The position numbers and the translations under genes were made by a program. DNA of 64,000 bases, taken from contig CM072886.1 in the NCBI GenBank assembly GCA_037013685.1, positions 65,796,433 to 65,860,432 of the forward strand, given 5' to 3'. Positions 1 through 9,900 of this stretch are shown here, piece after piece; within the stretch, counting starts at the first letter, position 1, and each line of letters begins with the position of its first letter. The notes under the pieces were generated by a model. It made no database searches. It had not been told where the DNA came from and saw only the letters and a program-made list of their open reading frames with translations. The stretch comes from Acridotheres tristis (lineage: Eukaryota > Chordata > Aves > Passeriformes > Sturnidae).

Positions 1-2739
1 TAAAAAGCCCATGGTGTGAGCTGTTTGAAGAGATATTTTGCATTTTAAAAAAGGGATGAAGGGAAAAAGAATTTGTGGGGATACAGACAGCTTTGCTGGG
101 GAAAGCATCTTTCTGTTACCTTGAGCCGGCTGCCTCTTTTGAGTTTCAGCCATGACAGTCAGCAAGCCAAAAAACTAAATGAGAAAACACATCCTCTGAA
201 CGTGGTGGGTCCCCTTGTGGTAGATGATTTCGGTGGAGCTAACCTGGAATTAAATCATCTGCTCAGCACACTGCTCTGTGCCTGGCAGCAGCAGCACAGG
301 GATGCCCACCCAAATATCCGGGCAGCCCCTGGGGCGCACGGAGCAGCCCACGGCGTGCCTGTCGCTATCTCTGGCAGAGCTATATCTGGCCACAGCCGTG
401 GGCTCTGTCCGCCTGCCTCCGCCACGGCACGACACGACAGCCAACCCTAACAAGTGGAGCATGAAGCTGCTGCTGCCAGGGTGGAGAGATTTTCCTTAAA
501 AACAAGGGCAAAATCGTGCTGATGAGCAAATTGTCCTAACAGGAACTGAGCAGGGCACTGTCGGACGTTCCTCTCCTTAATCACAGACTGATGTCTCTTA
601 GAGATGGGCTGATATTCAAGCACCTTCTAAAACATGACACCTTCTAATACCAGATTGGGAAAAAAATAAAGGAAAAAGAAGGACAGACTGATAAACAACT
701 GTCCCCACTTCATCCTGCTCCCTGGCTCCAATAGAGCTGAGAGTGCTGCTATTTGAGATGGGCAGAAACCGCTGGCTTTTGTTCAGAATCTATAGTGCAG
801 TGGGCCCCTTCCTGGGGCAGGGAAGGTGGTAAGACTGGAGTCAAGCTTGAATTTCAGACAGATCTGGACTGCCCCAAAAGTCAAGAACATTTAGAGGAAT
901 TTGGCCAGACCCTTTTTGCCTCTGTAATTGATGCCTCTAGCTGTAAGATCTCTTTTTGTTGTTGCTTGGCCAGAAATCCCCTAGAAATGCCTGCTCTTAT
1001 GAGATTCGTGGCCAGATTGCCAGAGGCTACAGTCATTTAGGCAGTGATGGACATATCAAAAGCCAGATATTAAACTCTTCCTGATTGTGCATTGGAAACA
1101 GCCCCATAGTTCATTCCAAAGCAGATTTGCAGAGTGTAATATTCAACCAAGCCTCTTGGAGCCAGCCCAACCTTTAACCTGAAGCTATAGCTCGTCTGCC
1201 TTCAGAAAAAAAAAAAAAAATAGGAGCAGACAAAACCATAGCAGATATGTATGTAAATCAATAATAAATAATAAACCAATAAACCAATACAGTACTCAGT
1301 AGGGCAAAGAGGCGAAATGAAAATTCCTCTTGCTGCAGCCTCCACAATTTGGTGCTCTTACAAAGGTGTCTTGTCCTCAACGGCAAACACAGCCACAAAT
1401 GGACAAGCTGCCAAGAACTGATAAGTCCAGTGTTTATACCCATGTACCTCAACCCACACTCCTTTCATCCTCTTCCTTTCTTATGCTGATCATGCACCAA
1501 CTGTGAGGTATAAAAGGTCTTTTGGGCTATCTAACCCATCCTTCTGGAGAAAAGGACAGAGTTCCACATTTTGATAACTTCTTCAATCTTTCTTATGCGC
1601 TGTAAAATCCCTCCTCACCACAGCAGCAAAGAGCAGGGTAAAAGTGTTTTGCCTTAGCTTAAACTCGAAACTTTTGCTGCTTTGAAGGAGAACTTTGTGC
1701 ACAGTGCAAAGCTTAGCCTCCACCTCCTTGACACTGCCAATGTCTTCAGGAGGGTGTAAAAGACAATCCTACTCTGGGCTGCAGCTTTATGGTGGAGTGA
1801 ATGGAAAGGCAAGCTGCCAGGGGACACAGCCCCACGGTCTGTGCCTTGTACTTCATTCACTACCATGTGCCTACGTGCTGAGCTGGCTCTGAGAGCTGGC
1901 TGAAAATGAAATTTTTTTTGTATTTTTAATTCCTCAGATTTGTTTTCAGCCAGCTCTGTCCTCTAATTCTTCTCTCTGTCCATAGTGGAAATCTATAAAT
2001 AGGAAGGAAAGGTAGAACAAAAAGAAATTATGGGAAGGCACAGAGGTGGCAAGCCAGCGTTTTTCATCTGCAGGGCCCAGCTGACGGCTGGTGTAGTTAC
2101 CCAAAATTACCCTTGCCTTTGAGCTGGAGAAATAAAGCTTAGGGGTTCATGATGGCTTTGAGGGGATGCACATACAGGCTGCCACTGCACACATTAGGTA
2201 GACCTGAAGAGGCAGTGGCATTCACCAGCACTGTTTTGTGAATGGAGCTCTCAGCAAGGAAGCTTTGCCTCTTGCCCTCCAGTTTCTTTACTCCTAGTTG
2301 CACTGTCATTTAACCCCCTGCAATCCCTCTCCTTGCCAGGTGGGCTTCAGGCATTTGCAGCCCATAGGAGCCATGGGTACCCAGCCTGGCAGCTGCTGTC
2401 TCTGTGTCATTCAGGTCTGAATATTGACACAAGTGGTTTGTGAAAGAGAGGGACCAGTAGCTGGTCCAGGACTCTGCAGCGCAGCCAGCACAGCAGGACT
2501 GCAGGCTGGGGGGAACTGGGAGGAAGGGAAACTAGCATTAATTTTCACTCCAACGAGCCCCCTTTGGCTCCTGGAGATGTACAGATGGGTGATAAAGATC
2601 AGGGCTGAGCTGGGCACGGGGGAGAAAACTGTGCAGTGAAAGAGCCACAGGAGAAGGCTGTAGGGGTTTTGTCTGATTACTTAGCGCTGGGAGAAGCCCG
2701 TGCCGGCACCTTGAGGTCCCTCTCTTGCTGCTGGAGGGG
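1..2739. other. Upstream flank of NRN1, no gene seen
   Basis: Mixed-composition single-copy DNA with an A run at 1207-1220 and the MEF2 motif at 1993. Short ORFs show no recognisable protein. I see no transposon and no exon. Confidence 0.6.
1993..2002. promoter_or_regulatory. Consensus MEF2 motif CTATAAATAG
   Basis: Matches YTAWWWWTAR exactly, about 1.5 kb upstream of the TATA box. MEF2 controls activity-dependent neuronal genes; binding here is inferred. Confidence 0.4.
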
Positions 2740-3079
2740 ACGGCCTTGAGGACGGTCCCGGGAAGGTGCCTGGGTGACAGAGTACCCCAGAACAAGCCTT
2801 ATCCCCGGCAAGGCTCATCGGAGCCATGCCCTCCACCCAGCCCCATCACACCTGTATCCCGTCCCCAGAGGATGGGGTGCGATGGCGGGGTGCCATGGTC
2901 CCAGCGCAGGGCAGCCCCACCGCGGCTCCCCGGGGCTGTCCCACGCGTGACCCCTTTCGCCACGCCACCCTCTGCGGTGTCACCGCCGGGCTGCTGCCGC
3001 CGGGACTGAGCACCAGCAGAAAGGCCGGGAGAGACCGGCCCCCCTCCTTTCCCGCTCCCCCCAACCCTCATCCCGAGGG

Positions 3080-3087
3080 TGACGTCA
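3080..3087. promoter_or_regulatory. Palindromic cAMP response element TGACGTCA
   Basis: A perfect 8-bp CRE lies about 384 bp upstream of the TATA box in the CpG-rich promoter. Neuritin/CPG15 is known as an activity-induced gene downstream of CREB signalling, so a full CRE here fits the biology. Occupancy is inferred. Confidence 0.65.
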
Positions 3088-3097
3088 TGGTGGGGGA

Positions 3098-3105
3098 GGG
3101 GCGGG
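3098..3105. promoter_or_regulatory. GC box (Sp1/KLF-type) GGGGCGGG
   Basis: A consensus GC box 10 bp downstream of the CRE, in a longer G-rich stretch (3091-3117). More G-rich runs follow at 3183-3207. Confidence 0.45.
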
Positions 3106-3245
3106 CAGGGGGAGGGGACCCCCGCACGTCCCTGTCCCCCTGCACGCTGCGCAGCGCGGGGGCCGGGCCGAGCAGCCCCGACGGGGCGGCCCCGGGGGCG
3201 GGGGGGTTCTGCCGTGCTATCCCCACCCCCGGGGGGCGGCTCCTC

Positions 3246-3309
3246 CGTGTGCGTGTCTGTGTGTGTGTGTATGTGTCTGTGTGTCCGTGTGTCTGTGTCT
3301 GTGTGTCCT
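3246..3309 (+). repeat. Interrupted (GT)n / GTCT microsatellite
   Basis: Alternating GT with scattered CT, AT and CC interruptions in the promoter island. It creates spurious ORFs on both strands (Val/Cys-rich and His/Thr-rich). Confidence 0.85.
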
Positions 3310-3470
3310 CTCCCGCCCCCGCAGCTCTCCCGCCCCGGGGGGACGGTCCCGGCTGCCGCCCCCACCGCCGCCACACGGGGCAGGAGGAACGCGGGGAGCG
3401 GGGGGAGTTTCTCGGCGATTTATGGGGCGGGGGGACACGGGGAGAGCGGGTAAATCCAGCCCGTGATGCC

Positions 3471-3477
3471 TATAAAT
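3471..3477 (+). promoter_or_regulatory. NRN1 TATA box (TATAAAT)
   Basis: TATAAAT embedded in CCTATAAATGG places transcription initiation near 3500, about 360 bp before the start codon. The same bases form a CArG-like core (CC, seven A/T, GG), one A/T longer than the SRF consensus, so SRF binding is only a possibility. It is the best core-promoter motif upstream of exon 1. Confidence 0.6.
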
Positions 3478-3508
3478 GGCGCTCCTCTTCCAAGGTGCAC
3501 ATTTATTT

Positions 3509-3577
3509 AAAAAAAAAAAAAAAAAAAGAAAGAAAGAAAGAAAGAAAGAAAAAAAAAAAAATAAGAAAGGGGGAAAA
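3509..3577 (+). repeat. A-rich / (GAAA)n purine tract in the 5' UTR
   Basis: An A run of about 18, then several GAAA units, another A run, and AAGAAAGGGGG. A homopurine microsatellite just downstream of the expected start site. Confidence 0.85.
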
Positions 3578-3852
3578 AAACCCGGCCGGTGTCATCCCCC
3601 CACGTCAGGGCCGGTGGTGGGCGTGAGGCTGTACTTCCTCCGCCCCCTCCTAATGGAGCGAACCATTCCCAGCCAGCCTTCCTCGCCCTCTCCCGCTGCC
3701 TCCCTCTTCCTCTCCTTCTCCTCTTGTCTCCCCCCCTTGTCTGCAAAGTCCTCCGCTGCTCGGAACTTGTTGGCAATGTCTATTTTTCAGCTTTCCCCCA
3801 CGTTCTCCAAAGTAACTATTTAAAGATCTGCAGCCGCAAATGGTTTTACTAA

Positions 3853-3858
3853 ATGTAG
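3853..3858 (+). promoter_or_regulatory. Start-stop minimal uORF (ATGTAG)
   Basis: ATG followed immediately by TAG; the stop ends one base before the NRN1 ATG at 3860. Start-stop elements stall ribosomes at the initiation site in known cases. Its own context is weak (T at -3), while the main ATG has a strong one. A second, overlapping uORF starts at 3840 and ends with TGA at 3875, running 11 codons in another frame across the main start. Confidence 0.6.
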
Positions 3859-3859
3859 G

Positions 3860-3914
3860 ATGGGACTTAAGTTGAACGGCAGTTATATTTCTCTGATCCT
3901 TGCTGTACAGATAG
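3860..3914 (+). CDS. NRN1: NRN1 coding exon 1 (signal peptide start)
   Basis: Encodes the first 18 residues, [18 protein letters not shown], plus one base of codon 19. The donor is G|GTAAGT at 3914/3915, a near-perfect consensus, leaving a phase 1 intron. The frame stays open past the donor to 4168, but that extension is intronic and unlike neuritin. Confidence 0.97.
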
Positions 3915-6900
3915 GTAAGTGGACTGCCAAATTCCGTGTCAAGTTGTGCGCGCCCCAGCCCGGCTGGTGCATGCGGGAAAGGAACGTCGGGATAACCCGC
4001 GCGGGGTCCGCGGTGCGGGCGGCGGGACCCCGCTCTCCGCTCCCCGCCTTCCCTTCCCTGCGCGGCGGCGGCTTCGCGCTCCGGAACGCTGTCAAGGCAG
4101 GGGAGCCCGCAGGAAAGGCAGCCGGTTTCTGCTTTCTCGTGAACCACTTTTGGTTTTCGTTTTCCTAAAGCAGTGCATGTTCACTCATTCTCCGCTTTTT
4201 ATTTCCCCTCCGCCTCTTCTTCCTTCTTTTCCCTCCTTTTCTCTTCGTCCCCACGAACGGTTGCGTTTGTATCTGGTTTTCGGATATCCCCTTCATTCGC
4301 TTCCACTTACAATCTGGTGACTCCAGTGCTAAGAAATTCTCCACCTCTTCCCGAGGGACAGAGAAATAAGAACTGGCACAAAATGTCTTGCGAGAGATCT
4401 AGCTGGAAAGTTTTTTTGCAGAAAATCAAGGGGACAAGCGAAGGTCTCCCTTTGGGAACCAGAACGTTCTCCCATTTGCAGAGCATCTTTAAACCAAAGA
4501 AAACCCATCACTAAATTAAAAGAAATAATCAACTCGAATGTGGAGATTAAACAAATAAAAAATTACTTTAAAAAATCGCGGAGTCCCACCGCCCAATCGT
4601 TAATTTTGTGCTTGGAGAAGACCTGTCAAAAATCGAGCAGGTCCAAAAAAATTTCTATACATGCTGTTACTTAAAATAGAACAGGTTTCTTTCCATGCCG
4701 GTGTGTATTTTGTGTGCTTTGTTGCTGGTTTTGTTCAGTATCTTGGGGTTTTCGCTGGTTGGTTTTGTTGGTTTGCTCTCGGGTTCATTTTATACGTTTC
4801 TTTCCTGATTTTTTTTTTTTTTTTTTTTTTTCAGTTACGGATATTAAACAATCTCCAAGTTAATGACCACTTCGGTCCTTTATAGGGAAATTTTAAAGAT
4901 TAGCTACTGGATATGTAGATTCCCGGGCATGATCCAAAACTGGGTTTTAAAGAAAGGGGGATTAAAGCACGTCTTTTATTATCTAGACTGTCAGGTGTGG
5001 AGACCCCTTTGAAAATATTTTCCTGCAAAGGAATTCTGATACAATTACAAAAGAAAAATCGGCATTGCTACTTAGAGATCCTTTTGCTCTGTCACACTCC
5101 TCTCCAGAAAACCTCTGCAGCATTTTATGGACACCAAAGCCAAAAGGGGGAAAGAAGAAAAAAAAAAAAAAAAAAAAAAAAAAAAGGAGGGGAGAATTAG
5201 AAAGGGAGGCAAAATGCCTTCCTCATCTAAAAAAAGGGGGGGGGGGGTTGGGAAAGAAATAGTGCAACGAAATGTTGACCTCTGGGAAATGTGGTTAAAT
5301 GATGCAAACCCTTACATTCGTATTACTATTCCATTTTAAATAAGGCTGAACTCTTCAGAAGGCCAGTTTTGTACTGCCAGATAAAGAAGGGGGAAGGCTT
5401 TATTTGGATGTTGTCCTTAATTTCAATCCTTGCAATTTTTGTTTTTGTGTTCGTTCATTCGTTTGGAGGAGGAGAAAGATTTTCTTTCTTTTGTGTTTAT
5501 TTGGTTCAGCCGAGGACGGATTTTACTGAAATTTCAAAAGGCAGCTAGAGTCGCTGGGAAATGCCGTTCCCGGGCTGGCGCGAGCATGAGCAGTCATTTG
5601 GAAAGTTACCCCCAAATACTGCTGCACACTGCGGGGATGGTGGCGGTGCGGTGGCTTTGCGGTGCCCTGGAAGGGGACGGCTTTGAAGCTCGTGGAGGGC
5701 TTTTCTCCTCCCTGCTCCTCCTTCGGTATTTCGGGTAACCTTCCCCCCACCTCCTCCACACCTCCCCACCCCCGGAATCAGCTTCTGGTTGTCGGTGCGG
5801 GGCTTGCAAAGGTCCCCTGGCTTTGCCCCGTCCCCGCCGAAGGTTCGTGTGAAATGGATGCTCGGCTCGTTCCCAAAATGTCTATGCACCGGGCATTAAA
5901 AAAAAAAAAAAAAAAAAGGGGGGGGGAGGGGGGATTTATTTATTTATTTATTTAGGCACAGGAGATTTGAGCTGTCCGAAATCCCTGGCATTTTGGGAGG
6001 TGACCGAGGTGGGGGGGTGGGGTGAGCTAAGTCTCCGCGGAAAGGACAGGAGGGATGGAGCAGTCGCAGGACTGGGAGAACGGGGAACGGGTTTCGGGAG
6101 GGGGCCCGGTCCATCACGGAGGGCTCCTGCGGTCCTGCTGCATTGCACATTGCTGCACACTGTTATCTTTAAATGGGGCGTGTGGGGTGTGGAAGGTCGT
6201 GGCAACGGCAAGGCACAAGCGACCTAGTTCATGAGAAATCTCATTGTCTTTGAAGCAGACAGGAACAGTATTTATCCGCTTTTGCTTTTTCCCCCCTTCC
6301 TTTTTTTTTATTTTTTATTTTTTATTTTTTATTTTTTTTTTTTTTAATTTATTGACGGGGTTATGGCAGCTTTGGACCGGGGATACCCTGTGCGGGAGCA
6401 GCGGCGCGGGCAGACAGGGCCAGGCTGCCCCGCGGGGGCGAGAGATGCTCGGCTCACCACTGGTCCCAAATGTGAACCCCCCCGCGACATACACACCCCG
6501 GCCCCAGCCTGGGGCAAGACTCCTCTTGGAACCCCGGAATTTCAGCACAGCCCGGCACATTTTCTGCAGAAATTCGTGGCGACTCCCCCTCCTCTGTCGC
6601 TGCTGTAGCGAGATGGCGCGGATTTTATAGGACCTAGTTTTACCCTCGGGATGGTCTTCTCTTCTTCTCTATTTGTTTGCCTGGGTTTTTTTTTTTTCCT
6701 GTCGTAGCCAATGTCTGGAGCCTGCTGGGGGTTTGATGTGACGGCTGGTGCTGGTGTGTGTGTGTGTGTGTGTGTGTAGAGGGGAGTGGCCACCAACTCA
6801 TGTTAGCGATGAATCAAACGGCAAGAGGAGGATTTGGGTTGAAACAGTCTCTTTTGGAGTCAGCCATTTAGCTTGTAACCGGTACCTGGCAAGGAAATAC

Positions 6901-9900
6901 ACACCCCCCCCGTCACAGCCATTCCCTGGGGACACGGCGCAGGGGGGGACCCCCACCCGACGGCGTAGGCGGCAAGGCGCTCCTCCTCAAGGGAGGGGGG
7001 AAGCCCCTTCCCGCCCCCGCTGGCCGCAGCGACATCCCCCAGGCCTAGGGACACCGCGGCGTCCCCAGCTCCTGTCACGGCAGGAGAGCGGCTGGGAGCC
7101 AGCCCCTCGCCGTGCCCGGGTACCCCTGCCCGCCGGGCGGCTGCGGGCGTGTGCAGGATGCCGTGTGGCGAGTCCCGCGTCCCATCCCGTACCCTGCCCT
7201 CTCGGGGCACGCAGGAGGAGCCCGTAACTCATTTTCTTTCTCCGTTTGCAGGCGGTTGCTCTTGTGTTGGTTCCTGCTGTACTGAACCGAATGCCCTTGA
7301 TTAGAGCCGTCCCTAGGGACGCCTGGGCAGCGGGTTTGGGGGAGCGGGGCTCACCCCGGCCCGGTCCCGCCTCGCCGCCCCAAGCATAGACACGGCCGGG
7401 CCGGCGCCCCCGCAGCTGTCTGCGTGACTTCGCGATCCCTTCTTTGCGTGTCTCTAGCTCAGCTCCTTCTAGTGATTTTTTTTTTTCAATTAATGTTTTT
7501 AATTTAACTTTTTTTCCCGCTGCGCCTTGCACGATGTTTGCCCAGCGACCTGGGCAATAGGGAGTGTGTGCGTGCGCCTGCGTTTGTACGGAGAAACGCT
7601 CCTGCTGCTTCGAGGCGGAATTTTCTAACAAAGGATCAAGTCCGGGGGGAAGCAGGCAACGCATCTTCACCTCCCCTCCTCCTCTCCCCTCAAAATAAAA
7701 AAAGGGGGGGAAGGGGAAAAAAATATTAATGAGATCAACGCAGCTAATCCACAAGCACCGAACCCTCCGTACTAAAAAAGGAAAGGGCGAAAAGCCCTTG
7801 CCTCACCTCCCCGAGTGGCCGATGGCGAGCCTGTGTCGGTCCCACCGCCCCTCTCCTGCCCCAGGTCGCGCCTTTAGCCAGGGCTGGGGGCGGGCGGGGG
7901 GAGGAGAAGGGAAGAGGCGAGCCGGGGGCGGGGGGCCGGGGGCGGGGGCCGGCGGTGCTGACCTGTGCCCCTGCCCCCGCAGCGTACCTGGTGCAGGCGG
8001 TGAGAGCGGCGGGGCGGTGCGATGCGGTCTTTAGGGGCTTCTCGGATTGTTTGCTGCGGCTGGGCGATAACATGGCCAACTACCCGCAGGACCTGGACGA
8101 CAAGAAAAATCTCCAAACGATCTGCGCGTAGGTCTTTCCTCTCTCCTTCGGGGCCGCGGGGGGAGAATGGGGGTCACCCGGGGCTGGGCAAGGGGGGGCG
8201 AGGCTGGATGGTGGCGGGAAGGAGGGAAGGAACGCAGCTAACGCGGGGGTTACGCTTTGGGGTTGGATTCTCAGTTGCAGGGCCCCTCCAAGCTTACTGT
8301 CTCGGGGACGGGACGGGCTTGGGGAACAGCGAAGTCTGAAGGGAATTTTTACAATGTCTTTTTATTTTTTTCTTTTTTTGCCTCCGTGAATCTGAGGTGG
8401 TTTTTTTGCTGGTTTATTTCCTTAGGTTTTTTTGTTGTTGTTTTTTTTTCTTTTTTTCCCTCTCCTTCCCTCCTTAGCTGCTCTTCCTATTCTTTCCCTT
8501 CCCCTGACCTGCGCTGGGGTGCTGACATTAGCTGCACTGGGATCGTTATCCCTTTCCTTATTGCTGCCTGCGGGACACACGCTCACCGGCAGGCTCCGGG
8601 CTCGCCCCGCAGGCAGAGGCCGGTGGGAGGCTGCCCACCCGGGCCGGGCACAGCCGGTGCTGGGGAGGCGGCTTCTCGGCGAACAAAACGTAATTAAAAA
8701 GGAAAAGAGCCCAGTCATGATATGAATCGCCCAGCGGCGGAGAGGCGGCCGTCCCAGCGCCAGCTCTCTTCTGCCACCTCCATCCCCAGGGAAAGCGCAT
8801 TTGCCCCCAGTTTCGCCTCGCTCCTGGCGCAGAAGGGACAAGAAGGGAAGGGCAACGATAAAGGGGAATTATAATAATAGTCATAATAGTAATAATAACA
8901 ATAATAACAACAACAGCAGCAACAAAAATATTAAAGGGAGAAAAAGAGCTCGCCTTGTGAAATGGTGTCCCGCACGGGGAGGAAGAGACGAGCATTTTCG
9001 ATATGTCTGGGAGGAAAAAAAAAACCACCACAAAACAACAAAACAAAAAACTCAAAACCAAACCACATACACACATTAAAAAAAAAAAATAGAAAGCAAA
9101 AAGTGGTAATAGAAAGCAAAAAGTGGTTGCTGCACAAGGTGTTTTCCTTGCTTTTCGGTGCAAAATCCCCCCGTTTAAAAAACCCAACCAAACAACAAAG
9201 AAACAAACAAACAAAAATATTTAGAAACGAGATAATATTTTTAGACATAAATAAGTTTGGAATAGTTTTGGGGTTTTATTTCGCTCCGCAAAAATAGGAA
9301 AGGAAAGGAAAGGAAAGGAAAGGAAAGGAAAGGAAAGGAAAGGAAAGGAAAGGAAAGGAAAGGAAAGGAAAGGAAAGGAAAGGAAAGGAAAGGAAAGGAA
9401 AGGAAAGGAAAGGAAAGGAAAGGAAAGGAAAGGAAAGGAAAGGAAAGGAAAGGAAAGGAAAGGAAAGGAAAGGAAAGGAAAGGAAAGGAAAGGAAAGGAA
9501 AGGGTGAAGAGATGCTATAACACTGCTCTCTTCCTCCCTAGAGATTTCTGAGTCAAACACACAAAAAGGCTGGCACCTCGCTATAAATGCTGGGCTGAGA
9601 TTTACTTTGTGTCCTGCAACAGAAATAAATACTCAGGGACGGCAGCATCTTGATATGATATTTTTTTGCCCTCGAGTGCCAGACCAGATGTGATCTTGAT
9701 CTCTAAAAAGTAACTCTTTCCCAAGAAAGACCTTTTCCCGACCACCTCCCACCATCCAATTGCCTTCGCCCTGTGCCGGGATGTGTATTGAAGGAAGATG
9801 GTGAAAGATTTAATTTTCCTTTGGGAGATGCAATTACAGCAGAAATACTGCAGGAGAGGCACACTCTTAGACTCTGGCTTCTCAGTATCTCATTATTTAT

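Larger units (their letters stand above)
3500..3859 (+). other. NRN1: NRN1 5' UTR (predicted)
   Basis: Inferred from the TATA box to the start codon; the exact start site is not visible. It contains an A-run/GAAA purine tract (3509-3577), a pyrimidine-rich stretch (3676-3740) and upstream ATGs at 3654, 3775, 3840 and 3853. The ATG at 3853 is followed at once by TAG. A further upstream exon from an alternative promoter cannot be excluded; TTTTTCAG ends at 3790. Confidence 0.55.
2740..4110. promoter_or_regulatory. CpG island over the NRN1 promoter and exon 1
   Basis: Base composition becomes strongly G+C- and CpG-rich from about 2740 through the TATA region, drops at 3500-3590 in an A/GAAA tract, and is high again at about 3940-4110. 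Further CpG-dense blocks follow at about 5560-5840, 6380-6560, 6930-7430, 7800-8230, 8580-8780, 10440-10860, 12400-12620 and 13430-13680. Boundaries are by eye. Such chains of islands are typical of developmentally regulated genes. Confidence 0.7.
3915..7982 (+). other. NRN1: NRN1 intron 1 (4,068 bp)
   Basis: Bounded by GTAAGT and CCCCCGCAG. It holds CpG-rich blocks, poly-T at 4809-4831 followed by CAG (acceptor-like), A runs at 5158-5185 and 5898-5917, A/G homopurine junctions, an ATTT array at 5934-5955, T-rich DNA at 6301-6351 and (GT)12 at 6754-6777. I see no coding exon in it. Confidence 0.9.

Noticed and set aside
2799..3626. Long overlapping ORFs on both strands of the promoter island (191 and 266 codons)
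   Set aside because: GC-rich DNA has few stops and the frames run through GT and GAAA microsatellites; composition is Pro/Arg/Gly-rich with no domain.
3860..4168. Continuous 102-codon frame starting at the NRN1 ATG
   Set aside because: After residue 18 it reads into intron 1; a consensus GTAAGT donor follows at 3915 and the neuritin sequence resumes at 7983.
4809..4835. Poly-T followed by CAG in intron 1 as an alternative exon acceptor
   Set aside because: No open, neuritin-like or donor-bounded exon follows; homopolymer plus CAG occurs by chance.
6541..6561. RE1/NRSF-like half motif TTCAGCACAGCCCGGCAC
   Set aside because: Only the left half fits the REST consensus; the GGACAGC half is absent.
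6987..7754. 255-codon minus-strand ORF in NRN1 intron 1
   Set aside because: CpG-rich low-stop sequence; Arg/Gly/Ala-rich with no family resemblance and no splice or start context.
8558..9214. 218-codon minus-strand ORF in NRN1 intron 2
   Set aside because: Composed of Phe, Val and Ile runs from T-rich and ATT repeats; low complexity.
9276..9560. Minus-strand ORF encoding a Phe-Leu-Ser-Phe-Pro repeat
   Set aside because: It is only the translation of the AGGAA microsatellite.
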